The position numbers were made by a program, and so were the translations under genes. Positions 33,463-43,000 of a DNA stretch of 64,000 nucleotides are shown here, one piece after another. Under the pieces are notes generated by a model, which was given only the letters and a program-made list of their open reading frames with translations, was not told the DNA's origin and ran no database searches. The DNA lies in the NCBI RefSeq assembly GCF_050589825.1, contig NZ_JBNGOZ010000021.1:1-64000 (forward strand), written 5' to 3'. Source of the stretch: Carboxylicivirga longa. GTDB taxonomy: Bacteria; Bacteroidota; Bacteroidia; Bacteroidales; Marinilabiliaceae. Each line of letters starts with the position of its first letter. Within the stretch, counting starts at the first letter, position 1.

Positions 33463-34812
33463 ATGTCAGAGGTAATAAAAATCAAGAGAGGTCTCGATAT
33501 CCAGCTTGCCGGTAAAGCCGACAACGTTTTTGGACAGGCCGAATTACCCGATCTTTATGCTGTTAAGCCAACCGATTTTCACGGTTTGGTGCCTAAGATG
33601 GCAGCAAAAGTTGGGGACAAGGTGAAGGCGGGTACAGTTTTATTTTTCGACAAATACCGTCCGGAAATAAAATTTGTGTCACCAGTGAGTGGAGAGTTGG
33701 CCATGGTTAACCGGGGCGAACGCCGCAAAATCCTTGAAGTGGTCGTAAAAGCTGATGGTTCAGATGATAAGGAGCAGTTCGGTGCTGCTAATCCTGCTGA
33801 TCTGTCAAAGGAACAAATCGTTGAAAAGCTTCAGGCCGCCGGTCTTTGGCCTTTTATCCGCAAGCGTCCTTACGATGTGATCGCCAATGCTAATGAAACA
33901 CCTAAAGCCTTTTTCATCTCTGGTTTCGACAGTGCTCCCCTTGCGCCCGATATGGACTTTGTCCTATCCGGTCAGGAAAGTGCATTGCAAGCCGGTATTG
34001 AAGTAATCAAAAGGTTGTGTGATAACGTGCATGTGGGTGTGCCGAATAGCGCTGCTTCAAAAGCGTTTAGGAACTTGCAGGGGGTTACCGTGCATTCCTT
34101 CGAGGGGCCGCATCCTGCCGGTAATGTAGGTGTTCAAATACACCATACCCTGCCCATTAACAAAGGTGAGGTAGTATGGGTAACACAGCCGCAAGAGCTA
34201 ATTGCCATTGGTAAGTTATTTTCCGAGGGCGTGTATGATGCCAACCGTATTGTAGTATTAGCCGGCAGCGAGGTAGAGAAAAAAGGTTATTACCGCACCA
34301 AGGTGGGTGCCAGTATTGCTCCCCTGGTGAAGGATAATGTTAAAACTGACGATAAACTTCGATATGTAAGTGGTAATGTGCTAACAGGTACGCAGGTAGA
34401 TGCCGATGGTTATCTGGGTGCTTACCATTCGCAGGTAACCGTTATTCCTGAAGGCGACTATTATGAATTTATGGGATGGGCTATGCCCGGATTGGGTAAG
34501 TTCAGTGCCTCGCGTTCGTTCTTTAGCTGGATGTGTAAAAAGAAAGAATACCGTTTGGATGCCAATATGCATGGGGGGCTGCGTTCTTTCGTGGTGTCGG
34601 GTCAGTACGATCAGGTGTTGCCAATGGACATCCTGCCTGAGTTCCTTTTCCGTGCCATCCTGGTTGAAGACATTGATAAGATGGAGCAGCTGGGTATTTA
34701 TGAGCTGGCTGAAGAGGATGTTGCCCTGTGTGAGTTTGTATGTACCTCGAAGCAGCCGCTTCAGGCCACGCTACGCAAAGGTATTGATTTGATGATTAAA
34801 GAGTTGAGTTAA
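33463..34812 (+). CDS. nqrA: Na+-translocating NADH:quinone reductase subunit A
   Basis: The product has 449 residues, the usual length. It is a cytoplasmic-side subunit implicated in quinone binding and is the first gene of a six-gene nqr operon. The family N-terminus MSEVIKIKRGLDIQLAG is present, with the biotinyl/barrel-like stretch AAKVGDKVKAGTVLFFDKYR (about 47-66), PHPAGNVGVQIHH in the middle domain, and the C-terminal LRKGIDLMIKEL. The operon encodes the sodium pump that couples NADH oxidation to Na+ export. The 81-bp spacer to nqrB is the longest in the operon. Confidence 0.97.
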   Translation: MSEVIKIKRGLDIQLAGKADNVFGQAELPDLYAVKPTDFHGLVPKMAAKVGDKVKAGTVLFFDKYRPEIKFVSPVSGELAMVNRGERRKILEVVVKADGSDDKEQFGAANPADLSKEQIVEKLQAAGLWPFIRKRPYDVIANANETPKAFFISGFDSAPLAPDMDFVLSGQESALQAGIEVIKRLCDNVHVGVPNSAASKAFRNLQGVTVHSFEGPHPAGNVGVQIHHTLPINKGEVVWVTQPQELIAIGKLFSEGVYDANRIVVLAGSEVEKKGYYRTKVGASIAPLVKDNVKTDDKLRYVSGNVLTGTQVDADGYLGAYHSQVTVIPEGDYYEFMGWAMPGLGKFSASRSFFSWMCKKKEYRLDANMHGGLRSFVVSGQYDQVLPMDILPEFLFRAILVEDIDKMEQLGIYELAEEDVALCEFVCTSKQPLQATLRKGIDLMIKELS

Positions 34813-34893
34813 AAAGTAGTCAGTAGTCAGTAGTGAGATGTTAGTACTCCATACTCATTACTTTGTACTCAATACAAATTAAAAAATATAACA
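34813..34893 (+). repeat. low-complexity AGT/TACT-rich spacer inside the nqr operon
   Basis: The nqrA-nqrB spacer contains AGTAGTCAGTAGTCAGTAG followed by diverged reverse-complement-like pieces (ACTCCATACTCATTACT, GTACTCAATAC). Similar CATTACT/GTACT-rich text recurs at about 49712-49790. Its role is unknown; it could fold into a weak hairpin between the two coding regions. Confidence 0.5.
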
Positions 34894-36069
34894 TTGAAAG
34901 CGTTAAGAAATTTATTTGATAACATCAAACCTCACGTTCAAAAGGGCGCGAAGTTTGAGAAGCTTCATTCGACCTACGATGCGCTGGAGACCTTATTCTT
35001 TGTTCCCAATACAACGAACAAAAACGGGGTTCATCTGCGCGACGCGGTTGATTTGAAACGTACCATGGCAATTGTGGTTATGGCATTAGTGCCGGCATTG
35101 CTGTTTGGTATTTGGAACACAGGCTATCAGCATTTCCTGGCCTTGGGGCAGGATGCCTCTTTTTGGGAGATGATCGGCCACGGAGCACTGAAAGTATTGC
35201 CCATCGTCATCGTTTCTTATGGTGTTGGTCTGGGTATTGAATTTATGTTTGCCCAAATTCGCGGACACGAAGTACAGGAGGGATTCCTGGTATCGGGTAT
35301 GCTAATTCCTTTGGTGTTGCCCGTTGATATTCCCTTGTGGATGGTCGCAGTAGCTACTGCCTTTGCTGTTGTAATCGGTAAAGAGGTGTTTGGTGGTACC
35401 GGTATGAATATCTGGAACCCGGCGCTGGTAGCACGTGCCTTCCTGTTTTTTGCCTACCCATCAATGATGTCGGGCGATAAGGTTTGGGTATCAGGATTAG
35501 CGAAAGGCGAAGGCGTTGTTGACGGTTTCTCCGGAGCGACTGCCCTTGGTGATGCAGCAAGCGGTAACATGGCCAAATTTGCCGAAGGCGGTGCCTTTGA
35601 TTTATGGCATAGCTTTGTGGGTATGATCCCCGGCTCTATTGGTGAAACATCTACTCTAGCCATCTTAATCGGTGCCATCATTCTTATTTATACAGGTATT
35701 GGAAGCTGGAAGATTATGGCTTCGGTATTTGCCGGTGGTTATGTGATGGGTCTGTTGTTTAACCTGTGGGGTGCCAATGAGTTGATGCAGGTAGATGCGC
35801 TTCATCACCTGTTATTAGGTGGTTTTGCCTTTGGTGCCGTGTTTATGGCTACCGATCCGGTATCGGCTACCCGCACTGAAAAAGGTAAGTGGATTTACGG
35901 CTTCCTGATTGGCTTCCTGGCCGTGATGGTGCGTGTGTTTAACCCGGCTTACCCCGAAGGAGTGATGCTGGCCATCTTATTGATGAACACATTTGCACCC
36001 TTAATCGACCACTATGTGGTACAGGGAAATATCAAACGACGTTTAAAAAGAGCTAAGGTAGCTGCCTAA
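34894..36069 (+). CDS. nqrB: Na+-translocating NADH:quinone reductase subunit B
   Basis: This multi-helix membrane subunit has 391 residues. The start is a TTG at 34894, chosen because translation from it gives the family N-terminus (M)KALRNLFDNIKPH; no ATG lies nearby upstream in frame. FMN is attached through a phosphoester to threonine: the target motif DGFSGAT is present, with T216 as the predicted acceptor (family knowledge plus motif). Other conserved stretches are GKEVFGGTGMNIWNPAL and the late MATDPVSA. ApbE, encoded at 45653-46666, would add this flavin. Confidence 0.96.
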   Translation: MKALRNLFDNIKPHVQKGAKFEKLHSTYDALETLFFVPNTTNKNGVHLRDAVDLKRTMAIVVMALVPALLFGIWNTGYQHFLALGQDASFWEMIGHGALKVLPIVIVSYGVGLGIEFMFAQIRGHEVQEGFLVSGMLIPLVLPVDIPLWMVAVATAFAVVIGKEVFGGTGMNIWNPALVARAFLFFAYPSMMSGDKVWVSGLAKGEGVVDGFSGATALGDAASGNMAKFAEGGAFDLWHSFVGMIPGSIGETSTLAILIGAIILIYTGIGSWKIMASVFAGGYVMGLLFNLWGANELMQVDALHHLLLGGFAFGAVFMATDPVSATRTEKGKWIYGFLIGFLAVMVRVFNPAYPEGVMLAILLMNTFAPLIDHYVVQGNIKRRLKRAKVAA

Positions 36070-36081
36070 ATAATTAGAAAA

Positions 36082-36774
36082 ATGGATAGACAAGGAAATA
36101 CATATACCTTTCTGTACGCATCTGTTATGGTGATTGTGGTAGCGGCCATCCTGGCCTTTTTAGCACAATCGTTGAAGCCTATGCAGGATAAAAATGAGGC
36201 CGTGGCCAAGAAGATGGACATCCTGAAGTCGGTACAGATCGAGAGCACAGCCGCTAATGCTGTGGAGAAATATAATAAGTACATCGAAAATGCTTTTGTG
36301 CTTAATGCCAATGGCGAAAAGGTGGAAGGTGATGCTTTTACCGTGGACATGGCCAAAGAAGTAAAGAAGGGTGATGCAGAGCGTGCTTACCCTATTTACG
36401 AGTGTAAGCTCGACAACGGACAGACCAAATATATTATTCCTTTACGTGGTAAGGGACTGTGGGGACCCATCTGGGGCTATGTGTCGCTGGATGAGGATAA
36501 GAACACAGTTTACGGTGCTACCTTTGGTCATAAAGGTGAAACACCGGGACTGGGTGCTGAAATTACCACCGATATGTTCCAAAAGCCTTTCACCGGCAAG
36601 AAGCTGTTTGATCAGGGCGGTGATTTTGCCTCCATTGAAGTGGTTAAGAAGGGTCAGTCGCAGGGCGATCCGCACAAAGTGGACGGTATCTCGGGTGGTA
36701 CCATCACCAGTGTGGGTGTGGGTACCATGTTAGAAGACTGCCTGAGTGGTTATGAAAAGTTTTTAAAGAACTAA
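36082..36774 (+). CDS. nqrC: Na+-translocating NADH:quinone reductase subunit C
   Basis: The product has 230 residues with one N-terminal transmembrane helix (about 10-30) and an FMN-binding domain. It carries the second covalently bound FMN. The acceptor site reads DGISGGTITS, with T207 predicted as the flavinylated residue; the alanine usual before this threonine (SGAT) is replaced by glycine. LRGKGLWGPIWGY and GETPGLGAEI are standard NqrC motifs. It begins 12 bp after nqrB and is followed by nqrD after 6-12 bp, consistent with one operon. Confidence 0.96.
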   Translation: MDRQGNTYTFLYASVMVIVVAAILAFLAQSLKPMQDKNEAVAKKMDILKSVQIESTAANAVEKYNKYIENAFVLNANGEKVEGDAFTVDMAKEVKKGDAERAYPIYECKLDNGQTKYIIPLRGKGLWGPIWGYVSLDEDKNTVYGATFGHKGETPGLGAEITTDMFQKPFTGKKLFDQGGDFASIEVVKKGQSQGDPHKVDGISGGTITSVGVGTMLEDCLSGYEKFLKN

Positions 36775-36786
36775 ATTATTGTGACG

Positions 36787-37446
36787 ATGAGTAGTGAAAA
36801 AGAACCTTTGTTCTCAGCCAAGAATCTGAAGCTGATTACAACTCCTCTGGGAGCACAAAACCCCATTACCATTCAGGTGCTGGGTATCTGTTCTGCCCTG
36901 GCAGTAACAGTTAAATTAGAGCCGGCAATTGTATTGTCCATCTCTGTTATGTTTGTAACGGTTTTCTCTAACCTGATTATATCATTGCTGCGTAACACCA
37001 TCCCTTCACGTATTCGTATTATCGTGCAGCTGGTGGTAGTAGCCTCATTGGTAATTATTGTAGACCAGGTACTGAAAGCCTTCGCCTATGAAGTGAGCTT
37101 GCAGCTCTCGGTATTCGTAGGGCTGATTATTACCAACTGTATCATCATGGGACGTCTAGAAGCCTTTGCCCTGGGTAATAAGCCCTGGCCGGCCGTGCTG
37201 GACGGTATTGGTAACGGTGCCGGTTACGGTTTTATCCTGATTGTGGTAGCTTTCTTCCGTGAGTTGTTAGGAACCGGTTTCCTGACATTGCCCGGACTGG
37301 GAGCCATGCAGGTGATTCCCGATGTATTTTATCAGTGGGGATATGCCAATAATGGTTTCATGATTTTGCCTCCTATGGCTTTGATCGTGGTGGGTATCAT
37401 CATCTGGGTACAACGTTCACGTAATAAAGATTTGATAGAATCGTAA
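36787..37446 (+). CDS. nqrD: Na+-translocating NADH:quinone reductase subunit D
   Basis: This integral membrane subunit has 219 residues, counted from the ATG at 36787; a GTG two codons upstream could also be used. NqrD and NqrE are homologous and inserted in opposite orientation, sharing an iron centre between them. The family-typical PLGAQNPITIQVLGICSALA opens the protein, FVGLIITNCIIMGRLEAFA carries the conserved cysteine-containing helix motif, and GNGAGYGFILI follows. About six hydrophobic helices can be seen. Confidence 0.96.
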   Translation: MSSEKEPLFSAKNLKLITTPLGAQNPITIQVLGICSALAVTVKLEPAIVLSISVMFVTVFSNLIISLLRNTIPSRIRIIVQLVVVASLVIIVDQVLKAFAYEVSLQLSVFVGLIITNCIIMGRLEAFALGNKPWPAVLDGIGNGAGYGFILIVVAFFRELLGTGFLTLPGLGAMQVIPDVFYQWGYANNGFMILPPMALIVVGIIIWVQRSRNKDLIES

Positions 37447-37464
37447 TTGTAAAAAAGCAGAAAA

Positions 37465-38100
37465 ATGGATTATATAAATATATTTATCCGGTCAATCTTT
37501 ATTGATAACATGGTATTCGCCTACTTCTTTGGTATGTGTTCCTACCTGGCGGTATCAAAAACCGTGAATACCTCTTTCGGTCTTGGATTGGCTGTAACCT
37601 TTGTACTAAGTATCACGGTGCCTGTTAACTATTTGCTTAACGACTATGTGTTGAGCGAAGGCGCTTTGGTATGGTTAGATAATTTACTGGGTGTGAAAGA
37701 ACCGCTTTTTGCTGAGTTCGACCTTAGCTTCTTAAGCTTCATCATGTTTATTGCTGTGATTGCCTCTATGGTGCAGCTGGTAGAGATGGTGGTTGAGAAA
37801 TTCGCCCCTACACTATACTCACAACTGGGTATCTTCTTGCCGTTGATTGCTGTAAACTGTGCCATCCTGGGTGGTTCATTATTTATGCAAGAGCGCGAAT
37901 ATGCTAACCTTGGCGAAGCCACTGTATTTGGCGTAGGCTCGGGTATTGGTTGGTTACTGGCGATTGTTGGTATTGCTGCCATCCGCGAAAAGATTCAGTA
38001 CTCGGATATTCCGGCTCCTTTACGTGGCCTGGGCATCACGTTTATTGTAACCGGACTGATGGGTGTGGCATTTATGAGTTTCATGGGAATTCAGTTGTAA
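37465..38100 (+). CDS. nqrE: Na+-translocating NADH:quinone reductase subunit E
   Basis: This membrane subunit has 211 residues, slightly longer than the common 198-202 because of an insertion in the first periplasmic or cytoplasmic loop (VLSEGALVWLDNLLGVKEPL...). Conserved motifs are NMVFAYFFGMCSYLAVS near the start, with a cysteine, and LPLIAVNCAILGGSLFM with the second cysteine; these are the ligands of the NqrD/E iron centre. It starts 18 bp after nqrD. Confidence 0.96.
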   Translation: MDYINIFIRSIFIDNMVFAYFFGMCSYLAVSKTVNTSFGLGLAVTFVLSITVPVNYLLNDYVLSEGALVWLDNLLGVKEPLFAEFDLSFLSFIMFIAVIASMVQLVEMVVEKFAPTLYSQLGIFLPLIAVNCAILGGSLFMQEREYANLGEATVFGVGSGIGWLLAIVGIAAIREKIQYSDIPAPLRGLGITFIVTGLMGVAFMSFMGIQL

Positions 38101-38119
38101 TAAGAAAAACGTAGAGAAA

Positions 38120-39382
38120 ATGACATTATTAGCAGTTGATAGTACGATGGTGATTCTAACCAGTGTGGCAATATTCCTCTTGGTGATATTGGCACTGGTA
38201 TCCATCCTGTTGTACGCTAAGAAAAAACTAATGCCATCGGGCGAAGTAACCATCAATATCAACGATGGCGAAAAAGAATTGGTGGTAGAGCCCGGTCAAA
38301 CCTTGCTTTCGGCTTTGGGTAGTAATAAAATCTTCTTGCCATCGGCTTGTGGTGGTGGTGGTACTTGTGCCATGTGTCGCTGTCAGGTGGATAGCGGTGC
38401 CGGTTCAATCCTGCCTACCGAAACAGGCTATTTCACCCGTAAGGAGCAAGCGAATAACTGGCGTTTGGCCTGTCAGGTGAAGGTAAAAGAAGATATGACC
38501 ATGCAGATCCCACAAGAAGTGATGGGCATCAAAAAATGGGAGTGTGAAGTGGTTTCTAACAACGGGCAGGCTACTTTTATTAAGGAGTTTGTAGTGAAGT
38601 TGCCCGAGGGTGAAACCTTGGACTTTAAATCGGGTGGTTACATCCAGATTGACGTGCCTAAGATTGATGTGGACTTCAAGGATATGATTATTGAGGATGA
38701 ATACCGTGGCGAATGGGAGAAATTCGGCCTGTTCGACCTTAAGATGAAGAATCCGGAGCCTACTTACCGTGCCTACTCAATGGCCAACCACCCAGCCGAG
38801 GGTAATATTGTAATGCTGAACATCCGTATTGCAACGCCTCCGTTCGACCGTGTGGCCGGTGGTTTCCAAAAGGTGAATCCAGGGGTTTGTTCGTCTTTTA
38901 TCTTCTCGCGCAAGCCGGGTGATAAAGTGACCGTTTCAGGGCCTTATGGTGAGTTCTTTATTAAGGAGACCGATAATGAGATGATGTTTATTGGTGGTGG
39001 TGCCGGTATGGCACCTATGCGTTCGCATATCTTCCACCTTTTCCACACCGTGAAAACCGGTCGTAAGGTGACATTCTGGTATGGTGCCCGCTCGAAGAAA
39101 GAGATATTCTATGAAGATCATTTCCGCGCCATCGAGAAAGAGTTCCCGAACTTTAAGTTTACCATTGCACTGTCTGAGCCGCTTCCGGAAGATAACTGGG
39201 AAGGTTCAACAGGCTTTATCCACCAGGTGATTCATGACGAGTACTTGAGCAAGCATGAAGAGCCCGAAGATGTGGAATACTACTTATGTGGACCGCCGAT
39301 GATGAACGACGCAGTAACCAAAATGCTGTACGATCTGGGTGTGCCCGATGAGATGGTTGCCTTTGATGATTTCGGATCGTAG
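38120..39382 (+). CDS. nqrF: Na+-translocating NADH:quinone reductase subunit F
   Basis: The product has 420 residues and is the NADH-oxidising entry subunit. One N-terminal helix (about 10-33) precedes a [2Fe-2S] ferredoxin domain with ligands C77, C83, C86 and C118 (CGGGGTCAMC plus a distal cysteine). An FAD domain with RAYSMANHP and an NADH domain with GGGAGMAPMRSH follow, then YYLCGPPMMNDAV at the C-terminus. All cofactor residues are present. It is the last gene of the operon, followed by a strong terminator 10 bp downstream. Confidence 0.97.
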   Translation: MTLLAVDSTMVILTSVAIFLLVILALVSILLYAKKKLMPSGEVTININDGEKELVVEPGQTLLSALGSNKIFLPSACGGGGTCAMCRCQVDSGAGSILPTETGYFTRKEQANNWRLACQVKVKEDMTMQIPQEVMGIKKWECEVVSNNGQATFIKEFVVKLPEGETLDFKSGGYIQIDVPKIDVDFKDMIIEDEYRGEWEKFGLFDLKMKNPEPTYRAYSMANHPAEGNIVMLNIRIATPPFDRVAGGFQKVNPGVCSSFIFSRKPGDKVTVSGPYGEFFIKETDNEMMFIGGGAGMAPMRSHIFHLFHTVKTGRKVTFWYGARSKKEIFYEDHFRAIEKEFPNFKFTIALSEPLPEDNWEGSTGFIHQVIHDEYLSKHEEPEDVEYYLCGPPMMNDAVTKMLYDLGVPDEMVAFDDFGS

Positions 39383-39391
39383 ATAATATTT

Positions 39392-39418
39392 AAAAGCCCC
39401 TTGATTGGGGCTTTTTTA
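39392..39418 (+). terminator. intrinsic terminator of the nqr operon
   Basis: The stem AAAAGCCCC / GGGGCTTTT has loop TTGATT and is followed by further T residues, directly after nqrF. Confidence 0.9.
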
Positions 39419-39532
39419 TGCAGTTAAGTGAGTGAAACGTTCCAATGCTTTGTTTTAATAGGAAATATGATTTTTAGCTCGCATATTGCAATAGAGTAAT
39501 ATACGTTTAGATGCGTATTAGTTAAAATTATT

Positions 39533-39540
39533 TATCTTCG
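39533..39540 (+). promoter_or_regulatory. putative -7 box (TATCTTCG)
   Basis: It has one mismatch from TAnnTTTG, 42 bp before the ATG at 39583; a TTTA lies 23 bp upstream. It could drive the metal-efflux genes. Confidence 0.35.
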
Positions 39541-39582
39541 TTTTCTTTTTTTAAAATAAATAGCTACTGTTATACATTTTTG

Positions 39583-39951
39583 ATGAAGCTGTTAAGACAA
39601 ATATTGTTCACTTTGGTGCTCCTAATTATTTTGGGGCATTCTTCACTGGCACATTCTCATGAGCAATGTGAAAGTCTGCAGCAGATTGAATTGCCTGAAA
39701 AAACGGGATTTCTATATTTTTTAGATGTAGTTGTTAACAGCAATACAGGCAACTATCATTTAGAGGACTATCGACAAAAACGTTTTGTTTTAAAAGCATC
39801 ATCGGCGCTGGAAACTGCACTCGCTATCAATGCGGTGCGCAAAGAGCCACCGCTAATAGAGGAGTCTGTCTTTTATCCGTTTTATCTATTTCCTTTTAGT
39901 CCAGACTTTCATTTTTATTCGGTTTACAGCTTAAGAGGTTCGCCTTGTTAA
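39583..39951 (+). CDS. small exported protein upstream of metal-efflux genes
   Basis: I start at the ATG at 39583 (122 residues). A clear signal peptide (about 1-24, ending SLAHSHE) leaves a mature protein with an N-terminal HSHEQC, a cluster of potential metal ligands, and a C-terminal region rich in Phe/Tyr/Pro (FYPFYLFPFSPDFHFY). The last residue is cysteine. It lies 120 bp before the CzcA-like fusion gene on the same strand and may be part of the same transcript. I do not recognise a family; a metal-binding role in the periplasm is a guess from position and residues. Confidence 0.65.
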   Translation: MKLLRQILFTLVLLIILGHSSLAHSHEQCESLQQIELPEKTGFLYFLDVVVNSNTGNYHLEDYRQKRFVLKASSALETALAINAVRKEPPLIEESVFYPFYLFPFSPDFHFYSVYSLRGSPC

Positions 39952-40071
39952 ATGCTTATAATTAACTTTTATACCTTTTGTAGGTTGAAGATTTATATAA
40001 GTGTTTAAAATCTTGTTTACTATACAAACCTTGTTGTAAATTGCAAAGTAGCAAGGTGTAAATCGAAAAAT

Positions 40072-43000
40072 ATGCTAAGTAAAATTATTGGATATAGCGT
40101 TCGGCATAAGCTGATCGTTATATTATTTACCTTAACAATTGTGGGGGCAGGGATCTATTCAATAGTGAATATTCCCATTGGTGCCGTGCCCGATATTACC
40201 AATAACCAGGTACAGGTCATCACTACTTCATCCAACCTTTCCACGCAGGAAATTGAGCAGTTCATAACGGCTCCGGTAGAGTTGGAGATGGCCAACCTTC
40301 CGGGTGTTGAAGAAATACGATCGGTCTCAAAATTTGGATTGTCGGTGGTGACTGTTGTGTTTAACGATCAGATTGGCACATTTTTACCACGTCAGCTGAT
40401 TGCAGAGAAAATTAAATCTGCAACCGCCAATATTCCTGCTGGCTTTGGCGAGCCCGAGATGGGTCCTATTACTACCGGACTGGGGGAGATCTACCAATAT
40501 GTATTGGATGTAAAGCCCGGGTATGAAGATCGCTACTCGGTAATGGATTTGCGTACCATCCAGGACTGGATTGTTGCACGACAACTATCGGGCATCGATG
40601 GGGTGGTTGAAGTCAATAGCTGGGGAGGCTATCTCAAACAGTTTGAAATTGCAGTTAATCCGGAGCAGTTAGCCAGTCTGGATATTAGCTTGATGGACGT
40701 GTTTACCGCCCTTGAAGCCAATAATAGTATATCGGGGGCTTCGTACATCGAGAAAAGCAACCAGAGCTATTTTATCAGAGGTGATGGCCTGGTGAAATCC
40801 ATTGAAGACATTCGACAAATTGTGATTAAAAACCGCAATGGTGTACCGGTGCTTATCAGTCATGTGGCAGATGTCAAGCTGGGGCATGCCAACCGCTATG
40901 GCGCCATCACAGCCAATGGAAGTGGAGAAAAAGTGCTGGGCCAAATCATGATGCTGAAAGATGCTAACTCTAAAGAGGTGATTAAGGCGGTTAAGCAGCG
41001 TGTTGACGAAGTGCAGGCGAGTTTGCCCGAGGGTGTTTTCATCAATCCTGTGCTGGAGCGGAGCGAGCTCATCGGAAAAACAACGTTTACCGTGATTGAG
41101 AACCTGGTGTTTGGGTGTATCATCGTTATATTCATCGTTTTTCTAATATTGGGGAATCTTCGTTCGGCTTTAGTAATTGGTTCCATGATTCCGCTATCCT
41201 TACTGTTTACCTTGTCCATGATGTATGTGTTTGGGGTGGATGCCAACCTGATGAGTTTAGGGGCGCTCGATTTTGGTATTATTATCGATGGAGCTGTTAT
41301 TATTGTTGAGTTTATTGTTATTCAGCTCTCTCAAAAAAGAGGAGCAGTGGCCAAAGGATCACCTGATGAGAAGCAATCGTTAATGGATGATTTGACTTTT
41401 ACAGGGGCTTCTAAAATGATGAATTCCGCCATCTTTGGTCAGGTCATTATTCTTATTGTGTTTATTCCTATTTTGGTACTCACCGGTGTGGAAGGGAAAA
41501 TGTTTCGTCCCATGGCGCTGTCTTTCAGCTTTGCCATTATAGGAGCCATGATTTTAGGTTTGACCTGGTTACCCGTTGCTGCTTCTTTGTTTCTTAAACC
41601 AGAAACCACTAAAAAAAATAAACTCACCCGTTTGCTAATGTCGGCCGCCTATCGTTCTTACGAACCGGTCATCAGGTGGGCTTGTTGCCACAAAAAAGCC
41701 GTGCTGGGTTTCTCACTGGTGGCCTTGCTTGGCACAGGCATTCTGTTTGCCCGCATGGGGGGCGAGTTTGTTCCAACCCTGGATGAAGGAGATTTTGTTA
41801 TTCAGCCGGTCTTAAAAACGGGAACGTCTTTATCTAAAACCATCGAGATGACCACCCGCATGGAACAGATTTTAAAGAATAAGTTTCCCGAAGTGAATCA
41901 AATTGTCTGTCGCATTGGTGCGGCAGAAGTACCCACCGACCCCATGTCGATGGAGGAGATTGATATGATTATTAAGCTCCACCCAAAAAGCGAATGGACT
42001 TCGGCTGATTCCAAGGAAGAGCTGGCTGAGCTATTTAAGGAAGCCCTTTCTGTTATTCCCGGCGTTGAATACGAGTTTACACAACCTATTGAAATGCGAT
42101 TTAATGAGTTGATAACCGGCGTGCGCGCAGATATAGCGATTAAAATATTTGGAGAAGATCTGAATTATTTGGATGCCAAAGCCAATGAAATAAAGCAGCT
42201 TATTGAGGGTGTGCCGGGAGCCGCTGATATTATTCTCGAAAAAACAGTGGGCTTACCGCAAATGAGTGTGGCCTATAATCGCAGTAAAATCGCCTATTAC
42301 GGAGCCGACATTGCTACCCTTAACCGTTACCTCACCATGGCTTTTGGTGGTGAAACAACGGGCCTTGTATTCGAAGGGGAGAAACGTTTCGATATGGTGG
42401 TGCGCCTGCCTGAGCATAACCGAAAAGAGCTGGGTGATATTGAAGATCTTTTGGTGCCATTGAATAGCGGCCATCAGGTGCCATTGAAAGAGTTGGCCAC
42501 CATTACCATTGGTCAGGGACCGGCGAAAATATCCAGAGAGAATACCAGCCGGCGTGTCGTGGTGAGTGTGAATGTGCGCAACCGTGATTTGAAATCAGTA
42601 GTGGCTGACATTGATCAATTGATTGAGGAACAGGTGAGCTTACCTCCAGGCTATTATATTCAAATTGGCGGACAGTTCGAAAACCTTAAAAATGCGACTA
42701 GAAGGCTACTTTTTGCCGTGCCTTTAGCCTTGGCGCTGATCTTCATTTTTCTTCACTTTGCTTTTAATTCCCTGCGCGATGCCTTCCTGATTTTCACAGC
42801 TGTTCCCTTGTCCACCGTTGGTGGGGTGGTGGCCCTATGGCTCAGAGATATGCCTTTTAGTGTTTCAGCAGGTATTGGGTTTATTGCCCTGTTTGGTATA
42901 GCGGTGCTCAACGGTATTGTATTAATAGAGCATCTCAAAGAGTTAAAACTCAATGGCAATACTAAAGATACACGTACCTTAATTATTTTGGGAACAAAAA

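Noticed and set aside
33372..33524. Longer start for the T9SS plug protein
   Set aside because: The extra residues precede a good signal sequence and would run into the nqrA coding region and its promoter.
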